Shown here: piece after piece, positions 8,663-17,719 of the stretch
How positions within the stretch are numbered: position 1 is the stretch's first letter
How the letters are laid out: the number at the start of each line of letters is the position of its first letter
Assembly (NCBI GenBank): GCA_963746255.1
Contig: CAVVAJ010000005.1
Coordinates: forward strand, 62,001 to 126,000
DNA length: 64,000 nt
Reading direction: 5' to 3'
Source: DAOVXM01 sp963746255
GTDB taxonomy: Bacteria > Chloroflexota > Anaerolineae > Anaerolineales > UBA4823
Notes under the pieces: generated by a model
Seen by the model: the letters and a program-made list of their open reading frames with translations, nothing else
What the model was told of the DNA's origin: nothing
Databases searched by the model: none
Translations under genes and position numbers: made by a program

Positions 8663-10066
8663 TCAATCACCTTTCAGGGCTTTGTTTAGTTCCTTTACTG
8701 CAAAATCGTAAAGTTTCTTTAGTTTCTTTTCTGTCCTAGCCTCAGCAGAGATTCTTATTACAGGCTCAGTGTTTGATGCTCTTAGGATTACCCAGCCGTC
8801 TTTTTCTATCAGCTTCACGCCGTCAATGTCTAGGGTTTTCAGTCCATGCTCCTTGAATTGGCTCCGAACCTTTTCGATTACAACAAATTTCTTTTTGTCG
8901 GAGCACTTGAAGTTTTCTTCATAGACTGATGGATATTGTGGCAGGGCAGCAACCATTTCTGAGAGTTTCTCATCGGTTTTTGAGAGGATTTCCGCCAGTT
9001 TCATGCTTGCGAACACGCCGTCATCCATCCCGTAGACGTCAGCAAAATAGAAGTGGCTGCTTTTTTCTCCGCCCAGCAATGCTTTCTCTTCGATCATTTT
9101 GTCCATTATGAATGTATGACCGACCCTCTCAACAATGGGTATTCCGCCGAGTTTCTTTACGTATTCTTCAACAGCCATGGAACAGCTCAGCTCGTAAACC
9201 ACCTTTCCGCCAGGCTGTTTCTGGAGAATGTCTTTGGCAAAAATCAGTAATGTCAGGTCTCCGGGGATCAAGTTGCCTTTTTCGTCAATGAACACGGCTC
9301 TGTCGCCATCCCCGTCGTATCCTACTCCAAAATCTGCCTTGCGCTTAACCACTTCATTCATCAGTTCGCCTAAAGTTTCAGCATTTGGCACAGGGAGATG
9401 CGCCGGAAATGTGCCGTCGGGTTCCTTGTTCAAAGTTAAGATGTTGCATCCCATTCTTTCGAAGAGAACAGGAGCTACCAGTCCACAGGTGCCGTTTGCC
9501 GTGTCTGCTACAACATTAAGTTTTCTTTCAAAATGTATCTTGCTCTGAACAAAATCCTGATACTTGCTGATTATTCCCTCATGACGTGCTGTCTTGCCAC
9601 TACTTTTACCCAGCGCTTTGGGGTCAACCTTTTTTGCGTACTGTTTGATTGTCTCCATGTCCTTGCCGTAAATGCTTCCCTTCTGTCCCCTGAATGCCTT
9701 GAATCCGTTCCATTTGGGTGGGTTATGTGAGGCAGTAACCATGATTCCCGCGTCCATCTTGAGAATGTTTATGGCAAAATAGAGTAGAGGAGTTGGAAGC
9801 ACGCCCACATCAGTTACGTTGCAACGGGAGACGAGACCCGAAACTAGGGCGTCACGGAGTTGTTCTCCGCTGATTCGGACGTCTCTGCCTACTACGACGG
9901 TTTTGCCGTCTAGGAACTTGGCGAATGCTGCTCCTATTTTGGATGCAACTTCTTCTGTTAGGTCCTCTCCGAAGATTCCTCTTATGTCATAGGCTCTGAA
10001 GATGTGGTCAAAGTCTATTTTTGAAGCGGTCAAAACTTTTTCCTCTGAGATTCTATTTTCGGTCAA
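8663..10066 (-). CDS. Phosphoglucosamine/phosphomanno-mutase (alpha-D-phosphohexomutase)
   Basis: A complete 467-residue phosphohexomutase moving phosphate between C6 and C1 of a hexose. All four functional loops are visible: the phosphoserine loop TASHNPP (S113), the magnesium loop DGDGDR (251-256), the sugar-specificity loop GEKSSH (333-338) and the phosphate loop RASNTEP near the C-terminus. The downstream GlmU-like gene starts at the very next base, which favours a role in making a nucleotide sugar such as UDP-GlcNAc for glycans (GlmM-like), but phosphomannomutase/phosphoglucomutase activity is equally allowed by the motifs. The first codon is TTG at 10066. The conserved part starts near residue 20 (HIFRAYDIRGIFG), so a later start is possible. 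Confidence 0.85.
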   Translation of the reverse strand: MTENRISEEKVLTASKIDFDHIFRAYDIRGIFGEDLTEEVASKIGAAFAKFLDGKTVVVGRDVRISGEQLRDALVSGLVSRCNVTDVGVLPTPLLYFAINILKMDAGIMVTASHNPPKWNGFKAFRGQKGSIYGKDMETIKQYAKKVDPKALGKSSGKTARHEGIISKYQDFVQSKIHFERKLNVVADTANGTCGLVAPVLFERMGCNILTLNKEPDGTFPAHLPVPNAETLGELMNEVVKRKADFGVGYDGDGDRAVFIDEKGNLIPGDLTLLIFAKDILQKQPGGKVVYELSCSMAVEEYVKKLGGIPIVERVGHTFIMDKMIEEKALLGGEKSSHFYFADVYGMDDGVFASMKLAEILSKTDEKLSEMVAALPQYPSVYEENFKCSDKKKFVVIEKVRSQFKEHGLKTLDIDGVKLIEKDGWVILRASNTEPVIRISAEARTEKKLKKLYDFAVKELNKALKGD

Positions 10067-10460
10067 CTTACTTAAATTATAATCGATGTTAATTGAGAGT
10101 TTACTACATGTTCTTTAACTATTTTATTTATAATAATCATAAATTGCATCAACATTGCACCATACATTCAATAAGTCTTTGTGGGAAAATAAAGTTTCTG
10201 GAAGCATTTCACGAAGGAGTTAATTCAAGCGCGCGCCGAAAATAATATACATTCTCAAACATTATTCAAGTGAGGGCACTCATGAGAGGTAAACCTTTCG
10301 CATTAGCGTTTATCGCAATAATCTTATTATCCGTTGTATACAATCCAAGTTTTGCACAGACTTAAAAGACAAGCACCTTAACAGCAATTGAGGATACTCA
10401 TGTTTAGGCTGCCGACCGTAACTATGGCAGTTGGCAAACCTTAATTGTTCAATCCGCGCG

Positions 10461-10478
10461 CTAGGCTGTTTAGAAATT
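10461..10478 (+). repeat. Left target duplication (CTAG) plus left terminal inverted repeat
   Basis: CTAG at 10461-10464 followed by the 14-bp terminal repeat GCTGTTTAGAAATT. The outer GCGCG belongs to the palindromic host target, not to the element. Confidence 0.85.
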
Positions 10479-11657
10479 GTCGTTGATAGTTTATTTTCTG
10501 TTTTTCTTGTTGATGCAAAACCTGTTTTTCGGTGTTTTACGTTCTACTCCTTTTAAGGAAATCTGGAGACCTAGGGCTTGGGTTCTGCCTTTTTCTTTTA
10601 TGGTTAACCCTATCTTTAGTGCTTCTTTGACGTCTCATCAGTTTCATTGATGTTGTGTAATGTTTGATGCAACGAATGAGACTGGACTTATGCTGTCTTA
10701 CAGCTGCAAGGGCTAGAGCATGGCAGAGAAACTTAAGCAGGCATGAATGAAAACCTGTTCCAGTCCTCTTACTCGCAGATGATCTAGGAGAAGCCACTCT
10801 TTGGCTCTGCCAAACATCCGTTCCACACTCACCCGTTTCCTGAACAACTTAACTAACCGCTTAACTCCCCGAGTAATGAAGTCTTTACCAACCTTTAATC
10901 CATTCTTGAGTTTAGAAGATCTCCTGTAGGGTATGACTGGTTCAGCACCAAACTGTTTCACATCTTCTCTAACTTTAGAAGAGTTGTATTGGGCGTCAGC
11001 CAAAACAGCCTTGAAGTTTACACCAAACCCTTCAGCTTTTCCAGCAACGGTTTAGTAAAGAGTTTCTCGTTCATGTTACAGGACGCAACCATAAACGCTA
11101 AGGGCAACTCACTGCCTGTGCAGCATGCCGCATGCACCTTATAGCCAAGAATGAATCCTCTTCTAGCTCTTCCAACTCGAGCTTCAGGGTCACTTTTTCC
11201 TGTTTTGTTGTCTAAGCTTCTTTGGCTGTAAGCTTTGATTGCAGTTCCATCCACAGCAACCACTTCTCCCTTAACGGTTCTATGCTTTAGGAGCTGCTTT
11301 AGCAAAATTGAAAAGACTTTTTCGTATCCGTCTTTGCCTAGGCGATGTCTAAATTGAGTGAACAAGCCGTGACTGGGTGTCCTTTGTTTGAAGCCACACG
11401 CTCTAGCTACCTGCTTATTTCTTTTTAGCAGCAACGAGAGTCTGCGGTCGCTGGGAACACGCCATAGATACTTCAACACTTGAGCCTTCAACATAGAAAC
11501 AGGATTGTACGGTTTTCTTCCAGCACCTTCTCTGTGATAAAGAGACGTCAAGAAACCACGAATAGAACTTAAATTCAATGACCCAAGCACGTGCTTAATG
11601 CTCAAAGCTTCTTCCTAACATAAGATAACGCAAGCAACAAATTAATTTCTAAACAGC
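10465..11657. mobile_element. IS5-family insertion sequence, 1,193 bp
   Basis: The ends are perfect 14-bp inverted repeats, GCTGTTTAGAAATT at 10465-10478 and its complement at 11644-11657. The element is flanked by CTAG at 10461-10464 and at 11658-11661, matching the YTAR target duplication known for the IS5 group, and its length is close to that of IS5 itself. It carries one minus-strand DDE transposase in several frames. The target was a 14-bp palindrome, GCGCGCTAGCGCGC, so the apparent inverted repeat extends to 23 bp if the flanks are counted. Confidence 0.88.
10537..11605 (-). CDS. IS5-family DDE transposase in three frames
   Basis: The N-terminal frame (TTG 11605 to TAA 11018) has a DUF772-type DNA-binding region (MLKAQVLKYLWRVPSDRRL) and the first catalytic Asp in VVAVDGTAIKAY. 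A second frame (to 10713) holds the second Asp in VLADAQYNSSK and the Glu in RVSVERMFGRAKEWLLL, the classic IS5 signature. A third frame completes the usual C-terminus (ALAAVRQHKSSLIRCI). The first switch falls at GGAAAAGC: slipping back one base on A-AAG gives LEKAEGFGVNFKAVLADA with no gap, as in programmed -1 frameshifting. The second switch needs one extra base near 10,713 and has no slippery site, so this copy is probably inactive or misread there. Confidence 0.8.
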
Positions 11658-11661
11658 CTAG
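11644..11661 (-). repeat. Right terminal inverted repeat plus right target duplication (CTAG)
   Basis: AATTTCTAAACAGC is the exact complement of the left end, followed by CTAG at 11658-11661 and then the other half of the GC-rich target palindrome. Confidence 0.85.
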
Positions 11662-12208
11662 CGCGCATACGACACAGCATATGCCTATCTCAAGTTTGAT
11701 TTGTCAACACTGCCAGTTGACATAATTATAATTTCTGCCACTCTCAGCTTACGAACATCAGATCAAAGAGCAATTTACGAAACCCCAGTTTCCGTTCATT
11801 TTTGTTCAGATAGCTCTTGGAAAGAAATGCAGATAACTTGGAACAACAAACCATCTTTTGATTCATGTTCTCTCGATTCCACCATAATTCTTAAACAGAC
11901 AGCACGTGTTTTACCTTCTTGGTATTCTTGGACAGTGACCTCAACATGTCAGACAGCACTAAAAAACACAAATAAGCTGCTAACATTCATTCTCGTTGGA
12001 GAAAAGACTTTTGAATCGCTTTTTGAAGAGGCTAATTATTTGTCACCATTTTTTGATTCAAGAGAAACCTCTAATCCGCCGAAACTTACTATTACATATG
12101 AAGAACCGTCTGAACCTGAACAGCCCACAGATTCGGAAGAAAAATCCCTTTTGCCGTTTAATCTTTCCATGGAGATGTTGTTTTGGATAGTTGCCATCAT
12201 AGCAGTTG

Positions 12209-12637
12209 TCATAGTTGGGGTCGTTGCATACAAAATTGGAAAAAGGAAGAACAAAAGTGTAAATGATATGCGCACAAATTCTCACTTACTGGTTTTTTTG
12301 GAGAAAAATAAGAGTTAGTCCTCCATGTCAGAAAGACCAAGAGAATAACTAATCCTATTGTTGTTCCTATGAGGGAAAGAAACCAAGTGTTTTCTGAAAT
12401 TGTTTGGTCAAAAACTTTCATCAAGTATTCTATCCACAAACCGCTCGCAAGTCCGACCAGAACAGATAATGTGATTCCAAAGAAAAACCATCCTCTTTCC
12501 TCTCTTTTATCTGCCAGCTGTTTAGCTATGAGTTCTAAAGTTGTTTCTATGGCCTTGAGCCTTTGTTCTATTGAATCTATATTGATGGCTTTGCTTTCTT
12601 CGTTTTCAGCTTTATTTTTCTTATTTTGTGCGTCCAA
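12209..12637 (-). CDS. Small membrane protein with N-terminal coiled coil
   Basis: A 142-residue ORF. A charged helix (MDAQNKKNKAENEESKAINI, then IEQRLKAIETTLELIAKQL) suited to a coiled coil is followed by two hydrophobic spans, about residues 50-72 and 84-105. No named family is recognised. The last about 35 residues overlap the end of the convergent DNRLRE pseudogene and look less protein-like, so the true end may be earlier or the frame may be disturbed. A second small membrane gene lies 28 bases upstream on the same strand, and the two could be co-transcribed. Confidence 0.5.
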   Translation of the reverse strand: MDAQNKKNKAENEESKAINIDSIEQRLKAIETTLELIAKQLADKREERGWFFFGITLSVLVGLASGLWIEYLMKVFDQTISENTWFLSLIGTTIGLVILLVFLTWRTNSYFSPKKPVSENLCAYHLHFCSSFFQFCMQRPQL

Positions 12638-12665
12638 TTTTATCAGCTTCTATTTTTGCAACTTG

Positions 12666-12986
12666 CTACCGATTTAAGTCTAAAATGAAAAAAGGAAATG
12701 AAATGATTAAAAATGCAAAGCTCAGAATATACAGATTAGAATATAAAATTAATGCCAAAACTGGAACTGAAACAATGAAAACAATAAACCTGAAAAGACT
12801 GTATACTCCCCATTCTTTTTTTACATAAGCTTGAATTTGAGAAGTTTTTTTTGAATAATTTTTCTGACATTTGTTTAATAAATGTTGGAGTGTTGATTGT
12901 TCACTCACCTTCAAGATTCTTGCTAATATTTTCATATACTTAGGTTGTTTTAACTTTTTTCGGAACAATAACGGTCTAACAATCAA
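12666..12986 (-). CDS. Small two-span membrane protein
   Basis: A 106-residue ORF with a basic, soluble N-terminal half (LKQPKYMKILARILKVSEQS) and two adjacent hydrophobic segments near residues 65-82 and 84-103. An internal ATG gives an alternative start MKILARILKV. It is spaced 28 bases from the next small membrane gene. The family is not recognised. Coding is plausible from the amphipathic pattern and the paired arrangement, not proven. Confidence 0.4.
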   Translation of the reverse strand: MIVRPLLFRKKLKQPKYMKILARILKVSEQSTLQHLLNKCQKNYSKKTSQIQAYVKKEWGVYSLFRFIVFIVSVPVLALILYSNLYILSFAFLIISFPFFILDLNR

Positions 12987-13136
12987 TTAGACAGAAATGT
13001 TATAGTTGAATTGGTCTTAAAATGGGTTGGGGATATAATTGATGAATATGATCATGGAGACTCTTGGAAAATAAAGTTTCTGTTAAGAGTAAACAAGAAT
13101 GAGATTTCTTTGATAAGTATAAATTGCTATAATTAA
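12972..13136 (+). pseudogene. Protein-like fragment without a start
   Basis: An open stretch of 54 codons reads LDRNVIVELVLKWVGDIIDE and then YDHGDSWKIKFLLRVNKNEI before TAA 13134-13136. Composition is clearly protein-like, but there is a stop just upstream and no convincing start codon, so it is probably the tail of a decayed gene. Its 17-bp core at 13066-13082 is identical to 10184-10200. The rest of 13,137-13,227 is AT-rich promoter-like DNA for the surface-protein gene. Confidence 0.4.
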
Positions 13137-13368
13137 TTGTATAACATATTATTGTTAGAAATTGAGGTTTTACCCTTTTTATTTCTTCTATATGTTGGGG
13201 GAGTCTCATTGTAAGAAAATATAAAATTTGTCCGTCAGGGCTGACATGATTAATGTTAAATACCACTTTGTTACAAAGAACAATTCTAGGGGGAAAGAAC
13301 AAGGATTTTTCTTAATTCTTTTTCCCAAAAACAATAAAAATGAAAACAACTTAAAAAGGAGAAAAAAT

Positions 13369-16053
13369 ATGCAAATTTCAATAAACAAAACAAAATTAAC
13401 AGCAACAATCACTATAACACTATTAATGATTTCTGCTTTTACCTTAATGCTAAATGTTCCGGTTCAAGCTCAAACATCAGTACCTTCCGGTGTCACTCCC
13501 ACAAATCTGCAAGAAGGTGGCTCTATAGCTCTACCTGCAGGAGTTACCCCTGATTATGAGGTTATTACTCATCCCTACATCAGCGTCCGACCTAAAACCA
13601 TAGGACTAAATCAGATCTTCCTGGTCAACTTATGGACTGAACCCGCAGTTCACGCAAGCCGATACCTTTCAGACTACAAAGTGACAATCACAAAACCTAG
13701 CGGAGCCCAACAAGTCGTATTAATTGATTCCTATCGTGCAGATTCAACCGCATGGTTTGAATGGATAGCTGATGAGATTGGTACATGGACAATCGAATTT
13801 GACTTCCAAGGCGCCTATTTCCCAACGGGGAACTACACTTCATATCCCGGGGCTTGGATAGGTCCTCAGGTCTGGAGCTTTACAGAATCATGCTACTATC
13901 TGCCCGCAACTGCTGACCCTGGAACATTAACCGTACAGGAAGAGCCGGTGCTTTCTTGGCCATATGGAGATCTACCAACTGACTATTGGGAAAGACCAGT
14001 ATCACCCGAAAACAGAGGATGGTGGCCGATTCTAGGATACTTCCCATCAACGGGTGTTACAGGAGAAGGTGCCATCTGGGACGAACTTTATCCAGACACA
14101 AACAAATACATGAATACAGACTATGACTTTGTTCCCTATGTCCAAGGCCCAAACACTGCCCATATTGTATGGAAACGAACAGAAAACATTGGAGGTCTCA
14201 TTGGAGGAGTAGCTGGACAACTATCTTGGACTAGCGGTGGAAATACCCCAAGCATAATATATGCTGGCAGATGCTACGATTCAAAAACAAGAGTATATTT
14301 AGGTGAAGTTCAAAACTTATGGACTTGCACTGATCTTCGCACAGGAAAAGTCATTTGGGAAAGAACAGACGTATCTCCAGCACCGAGCTTCGTAATGTAT
14401 GAACCTGGTTTTTCAGAAGTTCCTGGCGCTGACCCTATGTCTGGAAGGAATGTATGGCTTTGTGCATTTTCTGGTGGAAAACTACAGAGATATAACCCAA
14501 CAACTGGTGATTTAGCAACAGAAATCGATATATCTCCATTGTCATCAGGGGATTACTATGGCGATAATAATTTTATCAGCTTGCAGAATCTAGGCGGCCA
14601 ACGTCGTTTAATCAAATGGACAATAGGAATTGAAAACCTCCCAAGTTTACGAACCAATCTATACATGCAAGTGCTAAGCAACATAACATGGCCATGGACA
14701 AATTTGGGTGATTCACAAGATTACGGATCGATGATAGCTTTTGATGTCAATGCAATTACTCCTCCTTCCGTGGGAGCATGGGTTGGACTAGAAATAAGGG
14801 CTGCCGACATGGAAACAGGCCAAGAGCTATGGAGCAAACAACTTGAGGACGACAGATATTTCAGCAGCAGCACAGCAGTTGCAGACCACGGAAAAGGTGC
14901 TGTAGCCATGAGTAATGGCTATTGGCTGGCATGGGATCTGAGAACAGGAAACTTAGCATGGAAAAGCGAAATAACAGACCTTCCTTGGGGAATGTGGTGG
15001 CCCTACAGTGTAAGCTCAGCTTACGGCATGATTATCGACGGCAGCTACGCCGGAATGTATGCCTTTGATTGGGATGATGGAAGCATAGTCTGGTTCTACG
15101 AAGCACCAACAGAATTCCCATTCGAAACTCCATATGTTAATAGCGACGGCACAGAAGTTTACTCTTTCCGTGATTCTCAAATTATCGCTGACGGAAAAGT
15201 CTACACTCGCAATCAAGAGCACACAGCTACTCAGCCTCTTACTAGAGGTTGGAGCACCCACTGCATAGACGCTTTTACAGGCGAAGGCATATGGAACATC
15301 ACCGGCTATACTCTTCCAGGTGCTATCGCCGAGGGCTACATGGTAGGCGACTCCGATTACTTTGGACAAACCATTGCCTTTGGCAAGGGTAAGAGCGCTA
15401 CAACAGTTACAGCACCTGATGTTTCAGTTCCAAAAGGAACAGCTTTCACAATAAAAGGCACAGTATTGGATCAATCTCCTGCTCAACCAGACACACCATG
15501 TGTATCCACAAATTCAATGAGCACTTGGATGGAATACTTGCACATGCAAAGACCAATCGATGGATTACATCATGATGAAACAATTGTTGGCGTTCCAGTT
15601 ACTTTGACAGCTATTGATACAAACAATAATGAAATTGTTATTGGCACAACAACATCAGACGGCACCACTGGTGTTTTCGGTCATGCGTGGACTCCATCAG
15701 CTGAGGGCACCTACAAGATAGTTGCCTCTTTTGCGGGTGATGATTCTTATGGCAGCTCATTTGCCGCAACTTTTGTTACAGTCGGTCCAGCAGCTTCAAG
15801 CGGCGGACCAATTGAACCTGAACCTTCACCATCACCTTCGCCATCACCCTCACCATCGCCTTCACCATCTCCATCACCTGAACCGTCGCCTGAACCTTCG
15901 CCTTCGCCATCACCTGAACCATCACCATCACCTTCGCCAGAGCCGACACCTGAAACACCTTTGATCACCACCGAAGTTGCTATCATCGCAGCTGTAGCTG
16001 TTGCTGCAGTAGTAGGCGTAGCAGCTTTCTGGGTATTCAAAAAGCGGAAATAA
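13369..16053 (+). CDS. Large secreted beta-propeller surface protein with C-terminal membrane anchor
   Basis: 894 residues from ATG 13369, which has AGGAG seven bases upstream (an in-frame upstream extension from 13228 lacks such support). A signal peptide (ITITLLMISAFTLMLNVPVQAQ) is followed by a beta-sandwich region and a PQQ-type propeller whose blades show Trp-rich closures (DLRTGKVIWERT, DLRTGNLAWKS, DWDDGSIVWFYEA, DAFTGEGIWNIT). An Ig-like domain (VPVTLTAIDTNNNEIVIGTT) comes next, then a Ser-Pro-Glu linker, one membrane span (VAIIAAVAVAAVVGVAAFWV) and a KKRK tail. It should be displayed outside the cell on a stalk. PQQ-binding residues are not evident, so a structural or binding role is more likely than dehydrogenase activity. 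It is transcribed alone, with a T-rich tract after the stop. Confidence 0.82.
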   Translation: MQISINKTKLTATITITLLMISAFTLMLNVPVQAQTSVPSGVTPTNLQEGGSIALPAGVTPDYEVITHPYISVRPKTIGLNQIFLVNLWTEPAVHASRYLSDYKVTITKPSGAQQVVLIDSYRADSTAWFEWIADEIGTWTIEFDFQGAYFPTGNYTSYPGAWIGPQVWSFTESCYYLPATADPGTLTVQEEPVLSWPYGDLPTDYWERPVSPENRGWWPILGYFPSTGVTGEGAIWDELYPDTNKYMNTDYDFVPYVQGPNTAHIVWKRTENIGGLIGGVAGQLSWTSGGNTPSIIYAGRCYDSKTRVYLGEVQNLWTCTDLRTGKVIWERTDVSPAPSFVMYEPGFSEVPGADPMSGRNVWLCAFSGGKLQRYNPTTGDLATEIDISPLSSGDYYGDNNFISLQNLGGQRRLIKWTIGIENLPSLRTNLYMQVLSNITWPWTNLGDSQDYGSMIAFDVNAITPPSVGAWVGLEIRAADMETGQELWSKQLEDDRYFSSSTAVADHGKGAVAMSNGYWLAWDLRTGNLAWKSEITDLPWGMWWPYSVSSAYGMIIDGSYAGMYAFDWDDGSIVWFYEAPTEFPFETPYVNSDGTEVYSFRDSQIIADGKVYTRNQEHTATQPLTRGWSTHCIDAFTGEGIWNITGYTLPGAIAEGYMVGDSDYFGQTIAFGKGKSATTVTAPDVSVPKGTAFTIKGTVLDQSPAQPDTPCVSTNSMSTWMEYLHMQRPIDGLHHDETIVGVPVTLTAIDTNNNEIVIGTTTSDGTTGVFGHAWTPSAEGTYKIVASFAGDDSYGSSFAATFVTVGPAASSGGPIEPEPSPSPSPSPSPSPSPSPSPEPSPEPSPSPSPEPSPSPSPEPTPETPLITTEVAIIAAVAVAAVVGVAAFWVFKKRK
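15808..15957 (+). repeat. Ser-Pro/Glu-Pro codon repeat encoding a wall-spanning linker
   Basis: Tandem hexamer-like repeats of the type CCATCACCTTCG encode alternating SPSP and SPEP units between the Ig-like domain and the membrane anchor. Such low-complexity linkers space surface domains away from the membrane, and repeat slippage can change their length. Confidence 0.8.
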
Positions 16054-16092
16054 TCCCAAATTTTCCCTCCCCTTTTTTTGTGGGAGTAACCG
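16054..16092 (+). terminator. T-rich archaeal terminator
   Basis: The stop codon of the surface-protein gene is followed within 15 bases by TTTTCCCTCCCC and TTTTTTTG, a T-tract pattern that suffices for archaeal intrinsic termination. A similar TCTTCCCTCTTTTTTTGG recurs near 16,425. Confidence 0.45.
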
Positions 16093-16182
16093 GATAGAAA
16101 TTTGTTGCTATGAAGGAGGTTTGATTGGTTAAAATAGAAAGGAGAATAATGAAAATGATTTGGTTATTTGGGGGAGTTACCA

Positions 16183-16350
16183 ATGAGACGTCAAAAACGT
16201 AAGAGTGGGATTTGGCATCATAGGGCTCCAGATTTTAAGCTAGTATATTGCGGACCAAAAGAAGGCTTTCCAGAGAAAACAAAAGAAATTACAATTAGAA
16301 AAGAAGTCTCTGAAACAAAAAATATGCACGATTCAACTCAAAGGAGATAG
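16183..16350 (+). CDS. Possible 55-residue basic small protein
   Basis: From ATG 16183 the frame reads MRRQKRKSGIWHHRAPDFKL and ends at 16350 before the second T-rich tract near 16,425. It is very basic and has no recognised domain. GGGGGAG lies 10-15 bases upstream and could be a ribosome binding site. Chance is not excluded. Confidence 0.3.
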   Translation: MRRQKRKSGIWHHRAPDFKLVYCGPKEGFPEKTKEITIRKEVSETKNMHDSTQRR

Positions 16351-17401
16351 AAACAATAGAAGAAAAATTGATTACCTATAGGATTAGCGCAATTATATTC
16401 AAATAAGACAATACACAAAAAAATCTTCCCTCTTTTTTTGGAACTAACAAGAGAAACAGAAGGGGCTGAGAAGGCTCAAAACACAGGAAGAATGAAATAT
16501 GATTCTCCTCTATTCGGCCTGGAATTGTTTCATCACTCATCAACAACTGTGCTAAAGCCTCAGCAAACCCTTCTTTTTAGCACTCAGACTTCCTTAGCAT
16601 ACTCTTTTGTAAACAATATATAATTTATGAAAGCCTGAAAAAATTGGGATTTTTAGAAGACATCCATTCTTAGTCATCAACTATACGGTTATTCTTCAAT
16701 AATGACCGGGTAAGGAATTGCTTTTTTCCAGTTTGTTTCGAAATGTTCTTTGAAATTTAACAGAATCGGCTCATTGTTTGTCCATAAAGTTCTGGAACAT
16801 TTTATTGGAGGTTTATCATCAAGAAAAATTATCACAAATTCGTTATCACAATTTATTCCCCATAATTTTATGCAATCATAAAAGATTCTCTCCTCTTAAA
16901 GAGATAGAATGGAGAGCAGAATATAACGTGGGGAAATCATTTCTGAAAGAACTCGAATCTATCAAAACTAATATCGAGGCATCTTTGGGTAAAAAACTGT
17001 GGTTGCGTGCGCGCGATCTCCATTGCGTCTTTATTATTAATTATTTCTAGAATTAACGAAGATGGAACAAAAGTAAATCGAAGAGAAGAACAGCATGAAA
17101 TAGCTCATGATAGAATGTTGACAGATGAAGAGGAAAAAGAATTTGAGAGTTTTACCTAGATATTTGCAAACAGGAAGAGCTATCTGATTGAGAGAAGCAA
17201 AAGGAAAATGATTGTAAAAGACATTAAGAGTGTATTGAAACATCAATAGCCTTTGAAATTCTAGATAAGGATTAAATATTATACCTTAACAAATGATAAG
17301 GAATCTGTTATCCCTAAATTTTTATCAGTGATACGTTCACCTTGAAGTCTAGTATTTTTATTTGGGGTTAATAAGAATGTCATTTCATGTTGAGCTTATC
17401 A
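16351..17401. other. Gene-poor stretch with remnants
   Basis: Apart from the regulator-like fragment at 16689-16895, I see no intact gene. Plus-strand codons near 16,900-17,040 (EIEWRAEYNVGKSFLKELES) are protein-like but lack a credible start or family. No RNA gene or terminal repeat is visible. Confidence 0.4.
16689..16895 (-). pseudogene. C-terminal fragment of an archaeal regulator-like protein
   Basis: A start-less minus-strand frame of 68 codons reads RIFYDCIKLWGINCDNEFVI and FLDDKPPIKCSRTLWTNNEP, then FKEHFETNWKKAIPYPV, and ends at TAA 16689-16691. The pattern of a beta strand, a WTNN segment and a closing FExxWxxA helix resembles the C-terminal effector part of archaeal TrmB/MarR-like regulators. 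That assignment is from memory of the pattern and is tentative. A stop just upstream removes the HTH part, so this is a remnant. Confidence 0.4.
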
Positions 17402-17623
17402 TCAACTAATCAATTCCTTTTCCACTCTTTTCGAAGCTATCCATGAAACCAATACCACAATTACTAATAGAACTGATAAAATTAGTATCATACTTAACCA
17501 AAATGAATCATATCCCCTTCCGATATTAAAGAAGATGATTATCGAAAGAGCATCAAAGATACCAACACCTAAAGCTCCAAGTTTAAGAACAGAACCCCAC
17601 CCTAGTCCCATCTCAAAATACAC
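17402..17623 (-). CDS. Small two-span membrane protein
   Basis: A 73-residue ORF with two hydrophobic segments (about residues 14-34 and 41-61) and a charged tail ASKRVEKELIS. The start may be ATG at residue 5 (MGLGWGSVLKLG). No family is recognised. It lies downstream of another membrane-protein gene on the same strand, 96 bases away, and may be part of the same unit. Confidence 0.45.
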   Translation of the reverse strand: MYFEMGLGWGSVLKLGALGVGIFDALSIIIFFNIGRGYDSFWLSMILILSVLLVIVVLVSWIASKRVEKELIS

Positions 17624-17719
17624 CTCATCACTTGTTTTATTCCACCTTGTAGATTTATAATTTTGTAAAAGGCTTCTTTATGCTCTAAAACTAGTTCTTA
17701 ATGAGGTTTCAGCAGTTGA

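Larger units (their letters stand above)
10282..12318 (+). pseudogene. DNRLRE-type surface protein pseudogene, split by an IS5-family element
   Basis: The left part (from ATG 10282) encodes a signal peptide MRGKPFALAFIAIILLSVV and the start of a DNRLRE-like module (AIEDTHV, ADRNYGSWQTLIVQ). The right part (11,662 on) continues AYDTAYAYLKFDLSTLP, an extracellular beta domain, a Pro/Glu/Ser linker and a C-terminal membrane anchor ending in lysines and arginines. Deleting the insertion and one CTAG rejoins the frame exactly. Three in-frame stops remain upstream (TAA 10363, TAG 10405 and TAG 10462, the last being the target site itself), so the gene was inactivated by point mutations as well as the insertion. 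The intact product would have been a membrane-anchored cell-surface protein. A TATA-like ATAATATACA lies just upstream near 10,245. Confidence 0.75.

Noticed and set aside
10363..10464. In-frame TAG codons that could encode pyrrolysine
   Set aside because: A TAA is also in frame just before them, and no pylT/pylS-like genes are visible; simple gene decay fits better.
15747..16040. Long minus-strand frame rich in Gly-Asp-Gly-Glu
   Set aside because: It is the exact complement of the Ser-Pro/Glu-Pro repeat of the surface-protein gene; no start signal or independent domain.
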